Shown here one piece after another: positions 51,290 to 60,056 of a stretch of DNA of 64,000 nucleotides. The stretch's first letter is position 1. The number at the start of each line of letters is the position of its first letter. Source of the stretch: Rhodococcoides trifolii. Its GTDB lineage: Bacteria > Actinomycetota > Actinomycetes > Mycobacteriales > Mycobacteriaceae. The DNA is taken from assembly GCF_014635345.1 (NCBI RefSeq), contig NZ_BMCU01000001.1:1116001-1180000 (forward strand), read 5' to 3'. The notes below the pieces were generated by a model that had not been told where the DNA came from, made no database searches, and saw nothing but the letters and a program-made list of their open reading frames with translations. The position numbers and the translations under genes are program-made.

Positions 51290-53572
51290 ATGTCCGAGCT
51301 CATCCACCACCGCTTGACGACGCTCGACGTCGCGCAGCTGGCCGACGTCCTGACCCGACGCGGAATATTGATGGCGCCGTGGCCGTCGGACCTCGTGGAC
51401 CTGTCGGCTCGGCTGAGCGAGCCGGAATCGATCGCCGACGCGTTCCTCCGCCAGCCGGCTCCGCACGTCAGCGTCATCAGCGCCGTCGTTCTCGACAGGC
51501 GGCTGGGGCGAGCGAGCAGCGTCGAATCCGTTGCCGCATGGCTCGGCGCGGGTACCGACACGGTGAGATCCATCGTCGACGAGCTCACAGCGGCATTGAT
51601 TCTGTGGATCGACGAAGACGACCGCGTTGTTCTCCCGGCGACCTACCCGATGAGACCGAATCTGGGCGAGCCAGTAGGCGTCATGCTGGGCCGACAGTCG
51701 CTGGCACGACTCCGCACCATCGCTGCGACGTTGTCGGTCCGTGGGGACGGGTTTAAGCAAGACGTCGTGGATCGTCTGATCGCCTTCTACGAGGACGGTG
51801 CTGCTGTCCGCGACCTTGTCGCGACCGCCACGTCCGCCGAACAGCAACTGCTCGGCGAGTGCGCGCGATCCGGCGCAGGCACCGCATACCAGGGCTACAT
51901 GACGAATGCGGCGGGTCGGTGGTCCGTCGACCGCGGATTGCTCTGGTGGGTGGGCGACGACCGCGCGTGGATGCCGCTCGAAGTCACCCTCGCACTGCTC
52001 GGCGACGGTTACACACTTCCCTTTGCGCCGGAACCCCCTCGCCTCGAGACGCGGCCGATACCCACCGATCAACTCGAGGCCGAATCCGCGACCAAACTGC
52101 TGCGGTTCGCCGAATGCGTTGCACGCATTGTGAAGTCCGTAGCCGGCGCGCCCATTACGCTGCTGAAGTCCGGTGAGATCGGTGTGCGAACGGTGAAGCA
52201 ATTCGCCAAGGACCTCGGCTTCCACACCGACGAAGTGGTGATGGCGTTCCATCTGGCCGAAGCGCTGTATCTATTAGTCGCGGTCGAGCCACCACCACCG
52301 GCGGGTCGCCGGAAGAAGGTGCAGGGCCCGGCGACGCTCGAGGCCGGCGACGTCGCATCGATGTGGCTCGCGGCGGATACCGCGGTGCGGGCAAGCAGCC
52401 TACTGACGGAGTGGTGGACATCGCCCTCCATGGCGCTCGGTGGAAGCGACGCACGCGAGCGCGTCGAATATGCCCCGCCGCAACGTGTTCGACACACCGT
52501 GGTGCAGACCTATGGGGGCGTCCCGGAGGGGGCGGGTGCCGTGAACCACGGACAGGTGAGCGACGCAGTCACGTGGTACGCACCGTTCATGCACCCTGGC
52601 GACATCGAGTTGCTGTCACCGTTCATCCGGACGGAGGCGGAGATGCTCGGGGCATTGGCGTTCGGCGCCGTCACGTCCGTCGGACGCGCTCTACTGCTGG
52701 GCAGCGACGTCAACCCTGTTGTTGCAGAGCTCGTGTCGGGTGCTCACGCCAAGGCCGTGATCGGCGCGGACCTGACGGCCGTGGTCTTCGGCCCGCCCGA
52801 ATCGGGATTGTCTCAGTTTCTCGACGACGTTGCATCGCGTGAGTCCACTGGTTCGGCCACCACCTGGAGGTTCGGAAAAGGCAGCGTGCGTGCAGCATTC
52901 GATCGCGGTGCCAACGCCGACGACTTATTGGCCGATCTGAGGCGATATTCGGAGTCGGGGGTGCCGCAGGCGTTGGAGTATTTGATTCGCGATGTCGCTC
53001 GTACTCACGGAGGCGTCAGCGTGCGGGAGGTCGGTTCCGTGATCGTGTCCGACGACGAACCCCTTCTGCGCGAAGTGGCGGCCAATCGACGGTTGAGCAA
53101 GCTCGGGCTGGTCGTTCTGGCGCCGACGGTGGTGGGGTCTGCCGTCTCGGCCGCCCGAACACTCGAGGCTTTACGCGAGGCTGGATACGCACCCGTCGAG
53201 CGTGACGGATCCGGCGAGATCAAGCTCGACAGAAGCGCTCTCGCCTCCGACGCTCCGGGAGAGATCGACTACCGAGACGCCCGATTCGACGACGCGACCT
53301 TCACTGCCGACCCCATGGTGTTGGCGGCGCATCTCGTCGACGTGCACGAGCTTTCTGCCGATTCGAGTCACGATGACGCGCGGTTGCTCGGCGGCTTCCC
53401 GATGATGCGCGACAGGTATCAATTCCTCGCCGGCACCCCGACAGTGGTCGAATACGACGGGGATGTGCACCTGGTTCACAGTGCATGCGTGCGTGACGGC
53501 GCGATACAGCTGTGGAACGTCGACAGAGGGCGGTACGAGGTGGTCGAACCGGGCGTGATCACACCGGTCTGA
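51290..53572 (+). CDS. Helicase XPB/Ssl2 N-terminal-domain protein
   Basis: Large protein of about 760 residues conserved in actinobacteria and annotated by its XPB/Ssl2-like N-terminal-type domain; no helicase Walker A or DEAD box is present, so it is not itself a helicase. It has helical winged-helix-like regions in the first 350 residues, a beta-rich middle (FMHPGDIELLSPFIRTEAE), and a C-terminal domain with GSVIVSDDEPLLREVA and LSKLGLVVLAPTVVGS. A helicase-like gene (XPB type) is often encoded nearby in relatives but is not seen here. ATG 51290 gives the conserved MSELIHHRL start. Confidence 0.8.
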   Translation: MSELIHHRLTTLDVAQLADVLTRRGILMAPWPSDLVDLSARLSEPESIADAFLRQPAPHVSVISAVVLDRRLGRASSVESVAAWLGAGTDTVRSIVDELTAALILWIDEDDRVVLPATYPMRPNLGEPVGVMLGRQSLARLRTIAATLSVRGDGFKQDVVDRLIAFYEDGAAVRDLVATATSAEQQLLGECARSGAGTAYQGYMTNAAGRWSVDRGLLWWVGDDRAWMPLEVTLALLGDGYTLPFAPEPPRLETRPIPTDQLEAESATKLLRFAECVARIVKSVAGAPITLLKSGEIGVRTVKQFAKDLGFHTDEVVMAFHLAEALYLLVAVEPPPPAGRRKKVQGPATLEAGDVASMWLAADTAVRASSLLTEWWTSPSMALGGSDARERVEYAPPQRVRHTVVQTYGGVPEGAGAVNHGQVSDAVTWYAPFMHPGDIELLSPFIRTEAEMLGALAFGAVTSVGRALLLGSDVNPVVAELVSGAHAKAVIGADLTAVVFGPPESGLSQFLDDVASRESTGSATTWRFGKGSVRAAFDRGANADDLLADLRRYSESGVPQALEYLIRDVARTHGGVSVREVGSVIVSDDEPLLREVAANRRLSKLGLVVLAPTVVGSAVSAARTLEALREAGYAPVERDGSGEIKLDRSALASDAPGEIDYRDARFDDATFTADPMVLAAHLVDVHELSADSSHDDARLLGGFPMMRDRYQFLAGTPTVVEYDGDVHLVHSACVRDGAIQLWNVDRGRYEVVEPGVITPV

Positions 53573-53579
53573 CAGGGCG

Positions 53580-53834
53580 TCAGGTCAGTTCGTCCAGAAC
53601 GTCGGCCGCCGTCTGGTTCCCCCCGTCCGCGAGCCGCTGTAGTTCGGCGAGGTCGGTACGTTCCGTCGCAAGCTCGATCAGAACATCCGCGGCGTCGTTG
53701 TAGCCGAGATCGGTGAGACGACGCAGTTCGTCAGCGTCACCTTCCTCGCCGGCGATCTCGATCAATTCGTCGATGGCTTCCGCATCACCGCCATTGAAGC
53801 GAGCCTTCAGCGTGTCGAGGTCGTGTTCGCTCAT
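53580..53834 (-). CDS. Small acidic helical protein of unknown function
   Basis: 84 residues, strongly acidic, with three repeated helical units, each carrying an A-x-D/E-x-L-x-x-L/I-x-x-L pattern (AEAIDELIEIAGEEG, DAADVLIELATERT, TAADVLDELT). It resembles a short Sel1/TPR-like helical repeat. Its start overlaps the amidotransferase stop (ATGA at 53831-53834), suggesting a partner role. Function unknown. Confidence 0.7.
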   Translation of the reverse strand: MSEHDLDTLKARFNGGDAEAIDELIEIAGEEGDADELRRLTDLGYNDAADVLIELATERTDLAELQRLADGGNQTAADVLDELT

Positions 53835-54448
53835 GTGGACTCCTGAATCAACCGGGTCAGCAGCGCGCGACCGGCGTCGATGGTGGTGTTCACGATGCTA
53901 TCGGGAAACGAAGCTCCGGCGTCCAGCTCGACCTGCCCTGCCAGCGTCGCATCGACCTCGGCGTGGAACTGGAAGCCGTATGCGTTGCGGCCGAACCAGA
54001 ATGCGCGCGGGTCGCCGTGACCGTCGCGAGCGAGCACCGTCGATCCCGGTGGCGGGACGAACTCGTCGCGGTGCCAGTTCATGACCGGCATGGTGGTCCC
54101 GTCGGCCATGTAGACCTCCCCGGGACCCGTCGACGGATGCGCCGCACGCTGGACCGAACCACCCAGGGCGACGGTGAGAAGCTGTGCACCGAAGCAAATA
54201 CCCAGCACGGGAGTCTCACGCAAGACGGCATGCAACAACAGGTCTCGCTCGCGTACGAGATGCGGGGTGTCGTCGTCGGCCGCTCCGCCGGGTGCGCCGA
54301 GTGCAACGAGGCCGGTCAGTGAATCGGCGGGCGGCAGATCGTCGCCGAGGAAGGGCCGACAGACGGTGGGTTCGATCCCCGCGGACTGAAATACCTCGGC
54401 CAAAGTCGTGCTCAGGTCGGATTCGACGTGCTGGACGACCAACCACAT
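53831..54448 (-). CDS. Class I glutamine amidotransferase domain protein
   Basis: Stand-alone GATase-1 of about 205 residues, like GuaA-amidotransferase-related proteins. The nucleophile elbow is LGICFGAQLL (Cys near 92), the histidine is in GFQFHAEVD near 166, and the following glutamate completes the triad. Its acceptor domain is not fused and no synthetase is adjacent, so the recipient of the ammonia or hydrolysed glutamyl bond is unknown. It lies one base after the nrtR stop, so it is co-expressed with the NAD regulator. Confidence 0.85.
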   Translation of the reverse strand: MWLVVQHVESDLSTTLAEVFQSAGIEPTVCRPFLGDDLPPADSLTGLVALGAPGGAADDDTPHLVRERDLLLHAVLRETPVLGICFGAQLLTVALGGSVQRAAHPSTGPGEVYMADGTTMPVMNWHRDEFVPPPGSTVLARDGHGDPRAFWFGRNAYGFQFHAEVDATLAGQVELDAGASFPDSIVNTTIDAGRALLTRLIQEST

Positions 54449-54449
54449 G

Positions 54450-55109
54450 TCACGGCCCCCTGAACAACGCCGCCGCCGTCCGCGGCAACTGCGCATCCGG
54501 CTTCCGCTCGTACAGCTCCGCCGGCCTCCCGCCGCCCGCCGACGTGGTCTCGCCGGTCCCGACGAGACCGTCGATCACCTGCCGACGAAAGGTGTCCTTG
54601 GGCAACTCGCGGTCGTAGATCGCTTCGTAGAGCCGACGCAACTGGAGCAGAGTGAACGCATCCCCCAACAAGAATCCCGGGTCTGCATGGTCGGCGTACG
54701 TTGCCTGCAGGTCATGCAGAGCCCGCACCACCATCTCCGAGTGATCGAACGCCAATCCTTCTGTCGGCGAGCCGGACTCGACCGCTACCAGACCGACGTC
54801 CGGCAACGAGTCGAACGCGACTGCGGCCACGTGCGCCATCGACAGCACCCAGCCCCGGTCGTCGCGACGGGGGTCGTCGAACATCCCCACCTGGTGGAAG
54901 TCGAGCCCCTCGATTCCCGCTTTGGCCGACAGCGCCCGGGCGGCGGCGTCGTGCAATCTCTCGCCTTCGTGGAGGAACGTCCCGGGCAGTGCGGTTCCGA
55001 ACGGCGAGTCGACCGTCACCACGTACAGACCGTCGTCGACGACGGTCAGCACCACGACGTCGACGGCCACCGACGGTCGAGGGAAGTCGGTGAGATCCAT
55101 GTGTTGCAT
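54450..55109 (-). CDS. nrtR: NrtR-type regulator of NAD metabolism (Nudix plus winged helix)
   Basis: 219 residues with an N-terminal Nudix-like domain and a C-terminal winged helix (about 150-219, ending GRPAELYERKPDA). The Nudix box starts G-x5-E (GTFLHEGE) but has RALSAKAG where catalytic REUxEExGU is expected, so hydrolysis is lost, as in NrtR repressors that sense ADP-ribose-type ligands. It is divergent from an ADP-ribosylglycohydrolase/macrodomain/PnuC/NadR operon, which is the expected regulon. Start ATG 55109 (or 55100). Confidence 0.87.
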   Translation of the reverse strand: MQHMDLTDFPRPSVAVDVVVLTVVDDGLYVVTVDSPFGTALPGTFLHEGERLHDAAARALSAKAGIEGLDFHQVGMFDDPRRDDRGWVLSMAHVAAVAFDSLPDVGLVAVESGSPTEGLAFDHSEMVVRALHDLQATYADHADPGFLLGDAFTLLQLRRLYEAIYDRELPKDTFRRQVIDGLVGTGETTSAGGGRPAELYERKPDAQLPRTAAALFRGP

Positions 55110-55132
55110 GTTATCTCATTTCTGATCTATAG

Positions 55133-55152
55133 TTAGCGCACAATCACGCTAA
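55133..55152. promoter_or_regulatory. Candidate NrtR operator
   Basis: Inverted repeat TTAGCG-N8-CGCTAA lies between the divergent nrtR and ADP-ribosylglycohydrolase genes, 12 bases before the latter's start. Position fits NrtR binding; it does not obviously match published NrtR boxes, which vary by genus. Confidence 0.55.
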
Positions 55153-55163
55153 GGGGTAACGAC

Positions 55164-56054
55164 ATGAACCAGAACGACCGCGCACAGGGAGTCCTCCTCG
55201 GGACGGCGGTAGGCGATGCGCTGGGCGCCGGGTACGAATTCACCCATCCGGCAGCCGACGTCGTGATCGACATGATCGGCGGCGGCCCGTTCGACTGGGC
55301 ACCGGGAGAATGGACCGACGACACGTCGATGGCAGTCTGCGTCGCGAGGGCCCTGGCCGACGGGACCGGCCTCGACGGCGTCGCCCAGCAGTTCGGCGCC
55401 TGGTACGACACGAACCCCGCAGACATCGGCAACCAGACGCGTTCGGTCCTGAGCCGCCGCAGCAGATCGGCCTCGGACATGACGGCCGTCGCGTCGTCTC
55501 TGACCGGCCGCACCGGAGGAAACGGATCGCTGATGCGCACCGCTCCCGTTGCGCTCGCCTACCTCGACGACGAAAACGGCTGCATCCAGGCCGCGAACAG
55601 CATCAGTGCTCTCACCCACTCGGATCCGAGAGCGGGTGAGGCGTGCGAGATGTGGTCGTTCGCCATCCGACATGCGGTGCTCCACGGTTCGTACGACGGC
55701 ATCGGCCTCTACCTCGACAGATCAGACACCGACGACTTCTGGCGCCCGCTCCTCGACGCCGCCGAAACCGGTGTGCCGACGGACTTCGCCAACAACGGCT
55801 GGGTGGTCCACGCGCTGCAGACCGCGTGGTGGGCCATCACCAACGGCAGCTCCCTGCCCGAGTCGCTCGAACTCTGCGTTCGGGCGGGCGGCGACACCGA
55901 CACCACCGCAGCCATCGCCGGCGGACTGCTCGGCGCGCGGTGGGGCGCGTCCGCGATCCCTGACGAGTGGACTCGAAAGGTCCACGGCTACCCCGGTTAC
56001 GACGCGGCCGACCTGGCCGCGCTGACCGACACACTGACAGGAGCAACATCATGA
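55164..56054 (+). CDS. ADP-ribosylglycohydrolase (DraG/ARH type)
   Basis: ADP-ribosylglycohydrolase fold protein of 296 residues. Metal-binding motifs are WTDDTSM (about 52-58) and GGDTDTTAAIAG (about 240-251), with GTAVGDALGAGYE at the start; all key aspartates are present. The family removes ADP-ribose from arginine or other acceptors. It is first in a four-gene operon with a macrodomain, PnuC and a NadR-like enzyme, all linked by four-base overlaps, implying that released ADP-ribose and NAD precursors are recycled together. Confidence 0.9.
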   Translation: MNQNDRAQGVLLGTAVGDALGAGYEFTHPAADVVIDMIGGGPFDWAPGEWTDDTSMAVCVARALADGTGLDGVAQQFGAWYDTNPADIGNQTRSVLSRRSRSASDMTAVASSLTGRTGGNGSLMRTAPVALAYLDDENGCIQAANSISALTHSDPRAGEACEMWSFAIRHAVLHGSYDGIGLYLDRSDTDDFWRPLLDAAETGVPTDFANNGWVVHALQTAWWAITNGSSLPESLELCVRAGGDTDTTAAIAGGLLGARWGASAIPDEWTRKVHGYPGYDAADLAALTDTLTGATS

Positions 56055-56554
56055 TCGACGTAGTACGGGCCGACATCACCCAATTCCGAGCCGACGCCAT
56101 CGTCAACGCGGCGAAATCATCCCTGATGGGCGGCGGGGGCGTCGACGGTTCCATCCACCGCGCCGGTGGGTCGTCCATTCTCGATGCCTGCAAATTGCTG
56201 CGCGCGACGACCTTGCCCCGCGGCCTCGATGTCGGTGCCGCCGTGGCCACGACGGCCGGGAGGTTGCCGGCTCAGTGGGTCATTCACACTGTCGGTCCGA
56301 AGTTTTCGCCGCACGAGGATCGCACTGCGGACTTGGTCGCTGCCTACCAGCGGTCGTTGGTGCTGGCTCGATCCCTGGGTCTGAGCAGTGTTGCCTTCCC
56401 GCTCATCTCGGGTGGGTCGTACGGTTGGCCGATGTACGACGCCGTTGCCGCGCAAGTGCGGGCCGTCAAGACCGCGGACGTGTCCGTCGACCTGGTCACC
56501 CTTGTTGCGTTCTCCCGTGACATCGCTGACCTGACCGAAAAGATGGTCCGATGA
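56051..56554 (+). CDS. Macrodomain protein (O-acetyl-ADP-ribose deacetylase-like)
   Basis: Macrodomain of 167 residues: VVRADITQFRADAIVNAAKSSLMGGGGVDGSIHRAGG includes the NAANxx-like INAA pattern with the catalytic-loop glycine run, and AFPLISGGSYGWP the second phosphate loop. YmdB-like relatives cleave O-acetyl-ADP-ribose or mono-ADP-ribose from proteins. The catalytic asparagine is replaced in part (NAAKSS), so binding versus hydrolysis is open. It overlaps both neighbours by ATGA. Confidence 0.9.
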   Translation: MIDVVRADITQFRADAIVNAAKSSLMGGGGVDGSIHRAGGSSILDACKLLRATTLPRGLDVGAAVATTAGRLPAQWVIHTVGPKFSPHEDRTADLVAAYQRSLVLARSLGLSSVAFPLISGGSYGWPMYDAVAAQVRAVKTADVSVDLVTLVAFSRDIADLTEKMVR

Positions 56555-57174
56555 TCGAGTGGTTGGGTTCGACGGCCTTCACCTCGTTCGGGGCGCCGAC
56601 GTCCTGGGTCGAGATCATCGGCTTCGCCACCGGAGCGCTGTGTGTGTATCTCGTTGCGCGGCAGTCGGTGTGGAATTGGCCGATCGGCATCGCCAACAAC
56701 GTCGCGTTCGTCCTGCTGTTCTTCAGCGCCGGCCTCTTCGCAGACACCGCACTGCAATTCGTCTACATCGCACTCGCACTCTGGGGGTGGGTCACGTGGA
56801 TCCGCGGCGGCGACCGGGGTCCGCTGGTGGTCACGTCCACCACTCGTCGAGAGTGGTTGTGGTTGGTGCTGATCGGGATGATCTCCACCGCTGTCATGAC
56901 CTGGTTCCTGGACAACGCAACGTCGTCCATCGTGCCGTTCTGGGACGCCGTCACCACGACGCTGTCACTCCTGGCGACGTGGGGACAGATCAAGAAGCGG
57001 CGCGAGTCGTGGTTCCTCTGGATCGCGGCCGACGTCATCTACGTGCCGCTGTATCTGTACAAGGACCTGATCCTGACCGGCGTCCTGTACCTCGGGTTCA
57101 TCGCACTCTGTGTCGGCGGACTGCGGGCCTGGACACGGTCGATGAACACGGAACGTGAGGCGGTGACGGTGTGA
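56551..57174 (+). CDS. pnuC: PnuC nicotinamide riboside transporter
   Basis: Membrane protein of 207 residues with about seven hydrophobic helices. PnuC hallmarks: EIIGFATGALCVYLVARQSVWNWPIGIANN, FADTALQFVYIALALWGWVTW, and SWFLWIAADVIYVPLYLYKDL (each in pieces along the chain), which form the NR channel. It imports nicotinamide riboside by facilitated diffusion, trapped by the kinase of the next gene. ATGA overlap upstream and GTGA downstream. Confidence 0.93.
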   Translation: MIEWLGSTAFTSFGAPTSWVEIIGFATGALCVYLVARQSVWNWPIGIANNVAFVLLFFSAGLFADTALQFVYIALALWGWVTWIRGGDRGPLVVTSTTRREWLWLVLIGMISTAVMTWFLDNATSSIVPFWDAVTTTLSLLATWGQIKKRRESWFLWIAADVIYVPLYLYKDLILTGVLYLGFIALCVGGLRAWTRSMNTEREAVTV

Positions 57175-58244
57175 CGCACGCACTGATCATCGGCAAGTTC
57201 TACCCCCCGCACGTCGGGCATCACGCGATGGTGCGCTTCGCGGCGACGGTGGCCGATCGGGTCACCGTCGTGGTGATGTCGTCTGCGGTGGAGTCGATCT
57301 CGCTTCACGATCGAGTGGCGTGGATGACGGAATCGCACGCGGACGACGCCACCGTCACCATCACCGGCATCGTGTGCGACGCGCCGATCGACCACAACTC
57401 CCGCGCTGTGTGGGCGGCGCAGGTGGCGTGCATGCGTGCGGCGGTGAGGCCGGTGACGGACGTGCTGGTCGATGCGGTGGTGTCGAGCGAGCCGTACGGG
57501 GAGGAGTTGGCGCGGTGGTTCGACGCCCGTCATGTGCCGTTCGATCTGCAGCGCAGTGCCTTTCCGGTGTCGGGGACACGGTGCCGCACCGACCTGGCCG
57601 GGTCCTGGGATCTGATCGACGCTCCCGCACGAGCCGGATTGACGACGCGCATCGTGGTTCTCGGAGCCGAGTCGACGGGTACGACAACGGTCAGTCGCGC
57701 TCTGGCCGAACACTTTCGCACCCGCTGGCCTCGGACCGAGTGGGTGCCGGAGTTCGGTCGCCAGGACACGCTCGACAAGGCCGAAAGGACAGGGTCTGTC
57801 GACGACATCGTCTGGACCGGTGACGACTTCGCGCGGATCGCCAAGACCCAAACCGCTATGGAGGACGCTGCCGCGCGACGCGGATCGCCCGTGCTGATCT
57901 GCGACACCGACGCATTCGCGACGACGGTTTGGGAGCGCCGCTACCTCGGCGGCGAATCACACTGTGCCGTAGCCGAAGACCAGTCGGCAATCTATCTGGT
58001 GACCGATCACGAAGGAGTTCCGTTCGTGCAGGACGGGATTCGTGACGGCGAGCATGTGAGGGCCGAGATGACGGGATGGTTCATCGACGCCCTGACTCGC
58101 AGCGGACGGTCGTGGGTCCTGCTCACCGGCAGTCACGAGGAGCGGATGAACCTTGCCATCAGGGTGGCGGAGCAAGAGGTGGGGCGGCGGATGACGTTCG
58201 CGGATCCGCTGACTCAGATCACCGCCGACCCAACGGCGACGTGA
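57171..58244 (+). CDS. nadR: NadR-like NMN adenylyltransferase / ribosylnicotinamide kinase
   Basis: Bifunctional enzyme of 357 residues. The N-terminal nucleotidyltransferase has ALIIGKFYPPHVGHHAM (H-x-G-H) and SRAVWAAQ... regions for NMN adenylyltransfer. The C-terminal P-loop kinase starts VVLGAESTGTTTVSRAL (GxESTGT) and phosphorylates nicotinamide riboside. The regulatory helix-turn-helix of enterobacterial NadR is absent, consistent with NrtR providing control. The GTG start overlaps pnuC. It completes an import, phosphorylation, adenylation route to NAD. Confidence 0.92.
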   Translation: MTHALIIGKFYPPHVGHHAMVRFAATVADRVTVVVMSSAVESISLHDRVAWMTESHADDATVTITGIVCDAPIDHNSRAVWAAQVACMRAAVRPVTDVLVDAVVSSEPYGEELARWFDARHVPFDLQRSAFPVSGTRCRTDLAGSWDLIDAPARAGLTTRIVVLGAESTGTTTVSRALAEHFRTRWPRTEWVPEFGRQDTLDKAERTGSVDDIVWTGDDFARIAKTQTAMEDAAARRGSPVLICDTDAFATTVWERRYLGGESHCAVAEDQSAIYLVTDHEGVPFVQDGIRDGEHVRAEMTGWFIDALTRSGRSWVLLTGSHEERMNLAIRVAEQEVGRRMTFADPLTQITADPTAT

Positions 58245-58284
58245 AGTTGTAACTGCCTGACCTGCGTTCGAGTTGGAGGCTGTG

Positions 58285-58758
58285 TCAACGCGCCGGCACC
58301 TCGAAGGTGGGACTCGGAGCGTGCGCGGTATCAGTCCTGAACGTCACTGTGACCGGTCCTACGCCCGTATCGATGTCCATGTAGGGGTTCGCCACGTTCG
58401 GGCCTTGGAATCGCCAACTCGCCACGCGGTGTTCGGCGGTCCCGCGTGCGCCGGTCTCGCGGTTGACCCAGTCGGCGTAGATCGTCAGGAAGCACTCGTA
58501 GTTGGCAAGACCCACCCATGCCGGGCTGTACAGGTGGGTGGTGAAGTTCGCATGAACTTCGTTGGGTGCGAAACCACTCGAGACATTCACGTCGACGGTT
58601 CCAGCGCCGCATTGGGGCACCTCGGCCAGTGTGTAGATCCGCTGCTGCGGCGAGTAGTAGAAGTCCTGTGCGCTGGCCTGCGCGGCTCCCAAGCCCATCG
58701 CTGCGGCGAGTAGGCCGGAGACGACGAGTGAGCGGCTGACAATCGGATGCTTGTTCAT
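58285..58758 (-). CDS. Secreted protein of unknown function
   Basis: 157 residues with a signal peptide (NKHPIVSRSLVVSG, then alanine/leucine stretch, cleavage near ASA-QD). The mature part is beta-rich, has one cysteine pair (VPQCGAG and NYECFLT) and a Y-Y-x-P-Q-Q start. No family is recognised. It stands alone, convergent with nadR, 40 bases away. Confidence 0.75.
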   Translation of the reverse strand: MNKHPIVSRSLVVSGLLAAAMGLGAAQASAQDFYYSPQQRIYTLAEVPQCGAGTVDVNVSSGFAPNEVHANFTTHLYSPAWVGLANYECFLTIYADWVNRETGARGTAEHRVASWRFQGPNVANPYMDIDTGVGPVTVTFRTDTAHAPSPTFEVPAR

Positions 58759-58913
58759 GGCCCTCCTGCCGAAATGCACATCTCTGGTGACGGGCCCGAA
58801 CCTAACAGTTCGTACATTGGTCCTGGGTCGGAGTTTCGTTATGGAAAGCATCCTGTTGTTCGATTGCGACGTGGCCGTTATTGATTTCGCTGCCCCAACG
58901 GCATACTCGGGGC

Positions 58914-59321
58914 ATGACCGCAGCCGAAGCGCTCCTTGCTGCCGGCGCCTTGCACCTGGGGTTTCAGTTGGTGGTGACCGGTGTCGTGTATCCGGCGCTG
59001 GCGGAGGTGCCAGACGCGGACTGGACGCGTGCGCACGACGCCCATTCGCGGCGGATCACGATGATCGTCGCCCCGTTCTACCTACTGCTCGCAGCTGCGT
59101 GCCTCTGGGTGCTGGTGTCCGGCCCGTACGACGCTCTGACGTTGACCAGCGTGGCGGGCGCCGCGATCGCTGCCCTCACCACAGCGCTCGTGGCAGCTCC
59201 CACCCACGGACGCCTCGAACGAGACGGGCGGAACGAGGTCCTGATGCGGCGGCTGCGATTCGCGGACGGCGTCCGCCTCGGTGGCGCAGTACTGTGCGCC
59301 GCTTGCGCTTTCGCCGCCTGA
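58914..59321 (+). CDS. Four-helix membrane protein, DUF1772-like
   Basis: 135 residues with four hydrophobic helices (about 2-22, 43-63, 67-88, 112-134). AEALLAAGALHLGFQLVVTGVVYPAL opens the chain, and PTHGRLERDGR forms a conserved charged loop. It resembles small DUF1772/DUF4149-type proteins; function is unknown. ATG 58914 gives a start right at the first helix. It ends one base before the convergent YnfA-family gene. Confidence 0.68.
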   Translation: MTAAEALLAAGALHLGFQLVVTGVVYPALAEVPDADWTRAHDAHSRRITMIVAPFYLLLAAACLWVLVSGPYDALTLTSVAGAAIAALTTALVAAPTHGRLERDGRNEVLMRRLRFADGVRLGGAVLCAACAFAA

Positions 59322-59322
59322 T

Positions 59323-59652
59323 CTACCGCGGCGCGTACATGATCACGCCGACACCAACCAGACAGATCAAGGCCCCAGCTGTGTCGTAGCGGTCCGGTCT
59401 GAACCCGTCGAGAGCCATCGCCCACAGCAGGGAGCCGGCGACGAAGACACCGCCGTACGCCGCGAGGATGCGCCCGAAGTTGGCGTCTGGCTGCAGGGTC
59501 GCCACGAAACCGTAGGCGCCAAGCGCGATAATTCCGAGCCCGATCCACAACCAGCCCTTGTGTTCTCGCACGCCTTGCCACACGAGCCATGCGCCGCCGA
59601 TCTCGAACACGGCAGCGACGAGGAAGAGGGCGATCGAACGCGCGACGGTCAT
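59323..59652 (-). CDS. YnfA/UPF0060-family membrane protein
   Basis: 109 residues with four transmembrane helices, close to the small-multidrug-resistance size. It has [21 protein letters not shown] and [23 protein letters not shown], diagnostic for YnfA. Some YnfA proteins act as small efflux pumps. ATG 59652 is used. The gene is isolated between a convergent membrane protein and the divergent ESX toxin locus. Confidence 0.92.
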   Translation of the reverse strand: MTVARSIALFLVAAVFEIGGAWLVWQGVREHKGWLWIGLGIIALGAYGFVATLQPDANFGRILAAYGGVFVAGSLLWAMALDGFRPDRYDTAGALICLVGVGVIMYAPR

Positions 59653-59741
59653 CGTGCGGCTTCGGAACTCATGGCCCACACCGTAACCTCCGCGGCGGAA
59701 CCGATCCCGCATCTCGTGCGTCCAATAGTCGAGACGACCGG

Positions 59742-60056
59742 ATGGGGGCTATGGGCGAGATGCAAGGACTGATCGGCGCACGTACCGACGAACTGCGCAC
59801 GTCGGCGCAGCGCTTCGCCGACGCGAGCCGCGCCATCGAGGTCGCGGGCCGAATGGCCTTTCCTACGGGCGTCCTCGAAGGTTCTGCGTTGCAGACTGCC
59901 ATCGAGATCGCGCACCAGCGTATTTGCGCATCGGTCATTGCGCATGCCAGGGAGCTCGACGTGCTCGGCTCGGCGATCGCGCAGTCCGCGCGGAGTTACG
60001 ACGTCGGGGACCACTCTTTCGCAGAGTCGCTGACCGTTGTCGACACGGGTTCATGA
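59742..60056 (+). CDS. WXG100-like secretion partner of an ESX toxin
   Basis: Helical protein of about 104 residues ([22 protein letters not shown]...[12 protein letters not shown]), of ESX-substrate type but without a clear W-X-G motif. ATG codons at 59742, 59751 and 59760 are all possible. Its stop overlaps the toxin start (ATGA at 60053-60056). It probably acts as the helical partner that delivers the toxin to the ESX machine. Confidence 0.72.
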   Translation: MGAMGEMQGLIGARTDELRTSAQRFADASRAIEVAGRMAFPTGVLEGSALQTAIEIAHQRICASVIAHARELDVLGSAIAQSARSYDVGDHSFAESLTVVDTGS

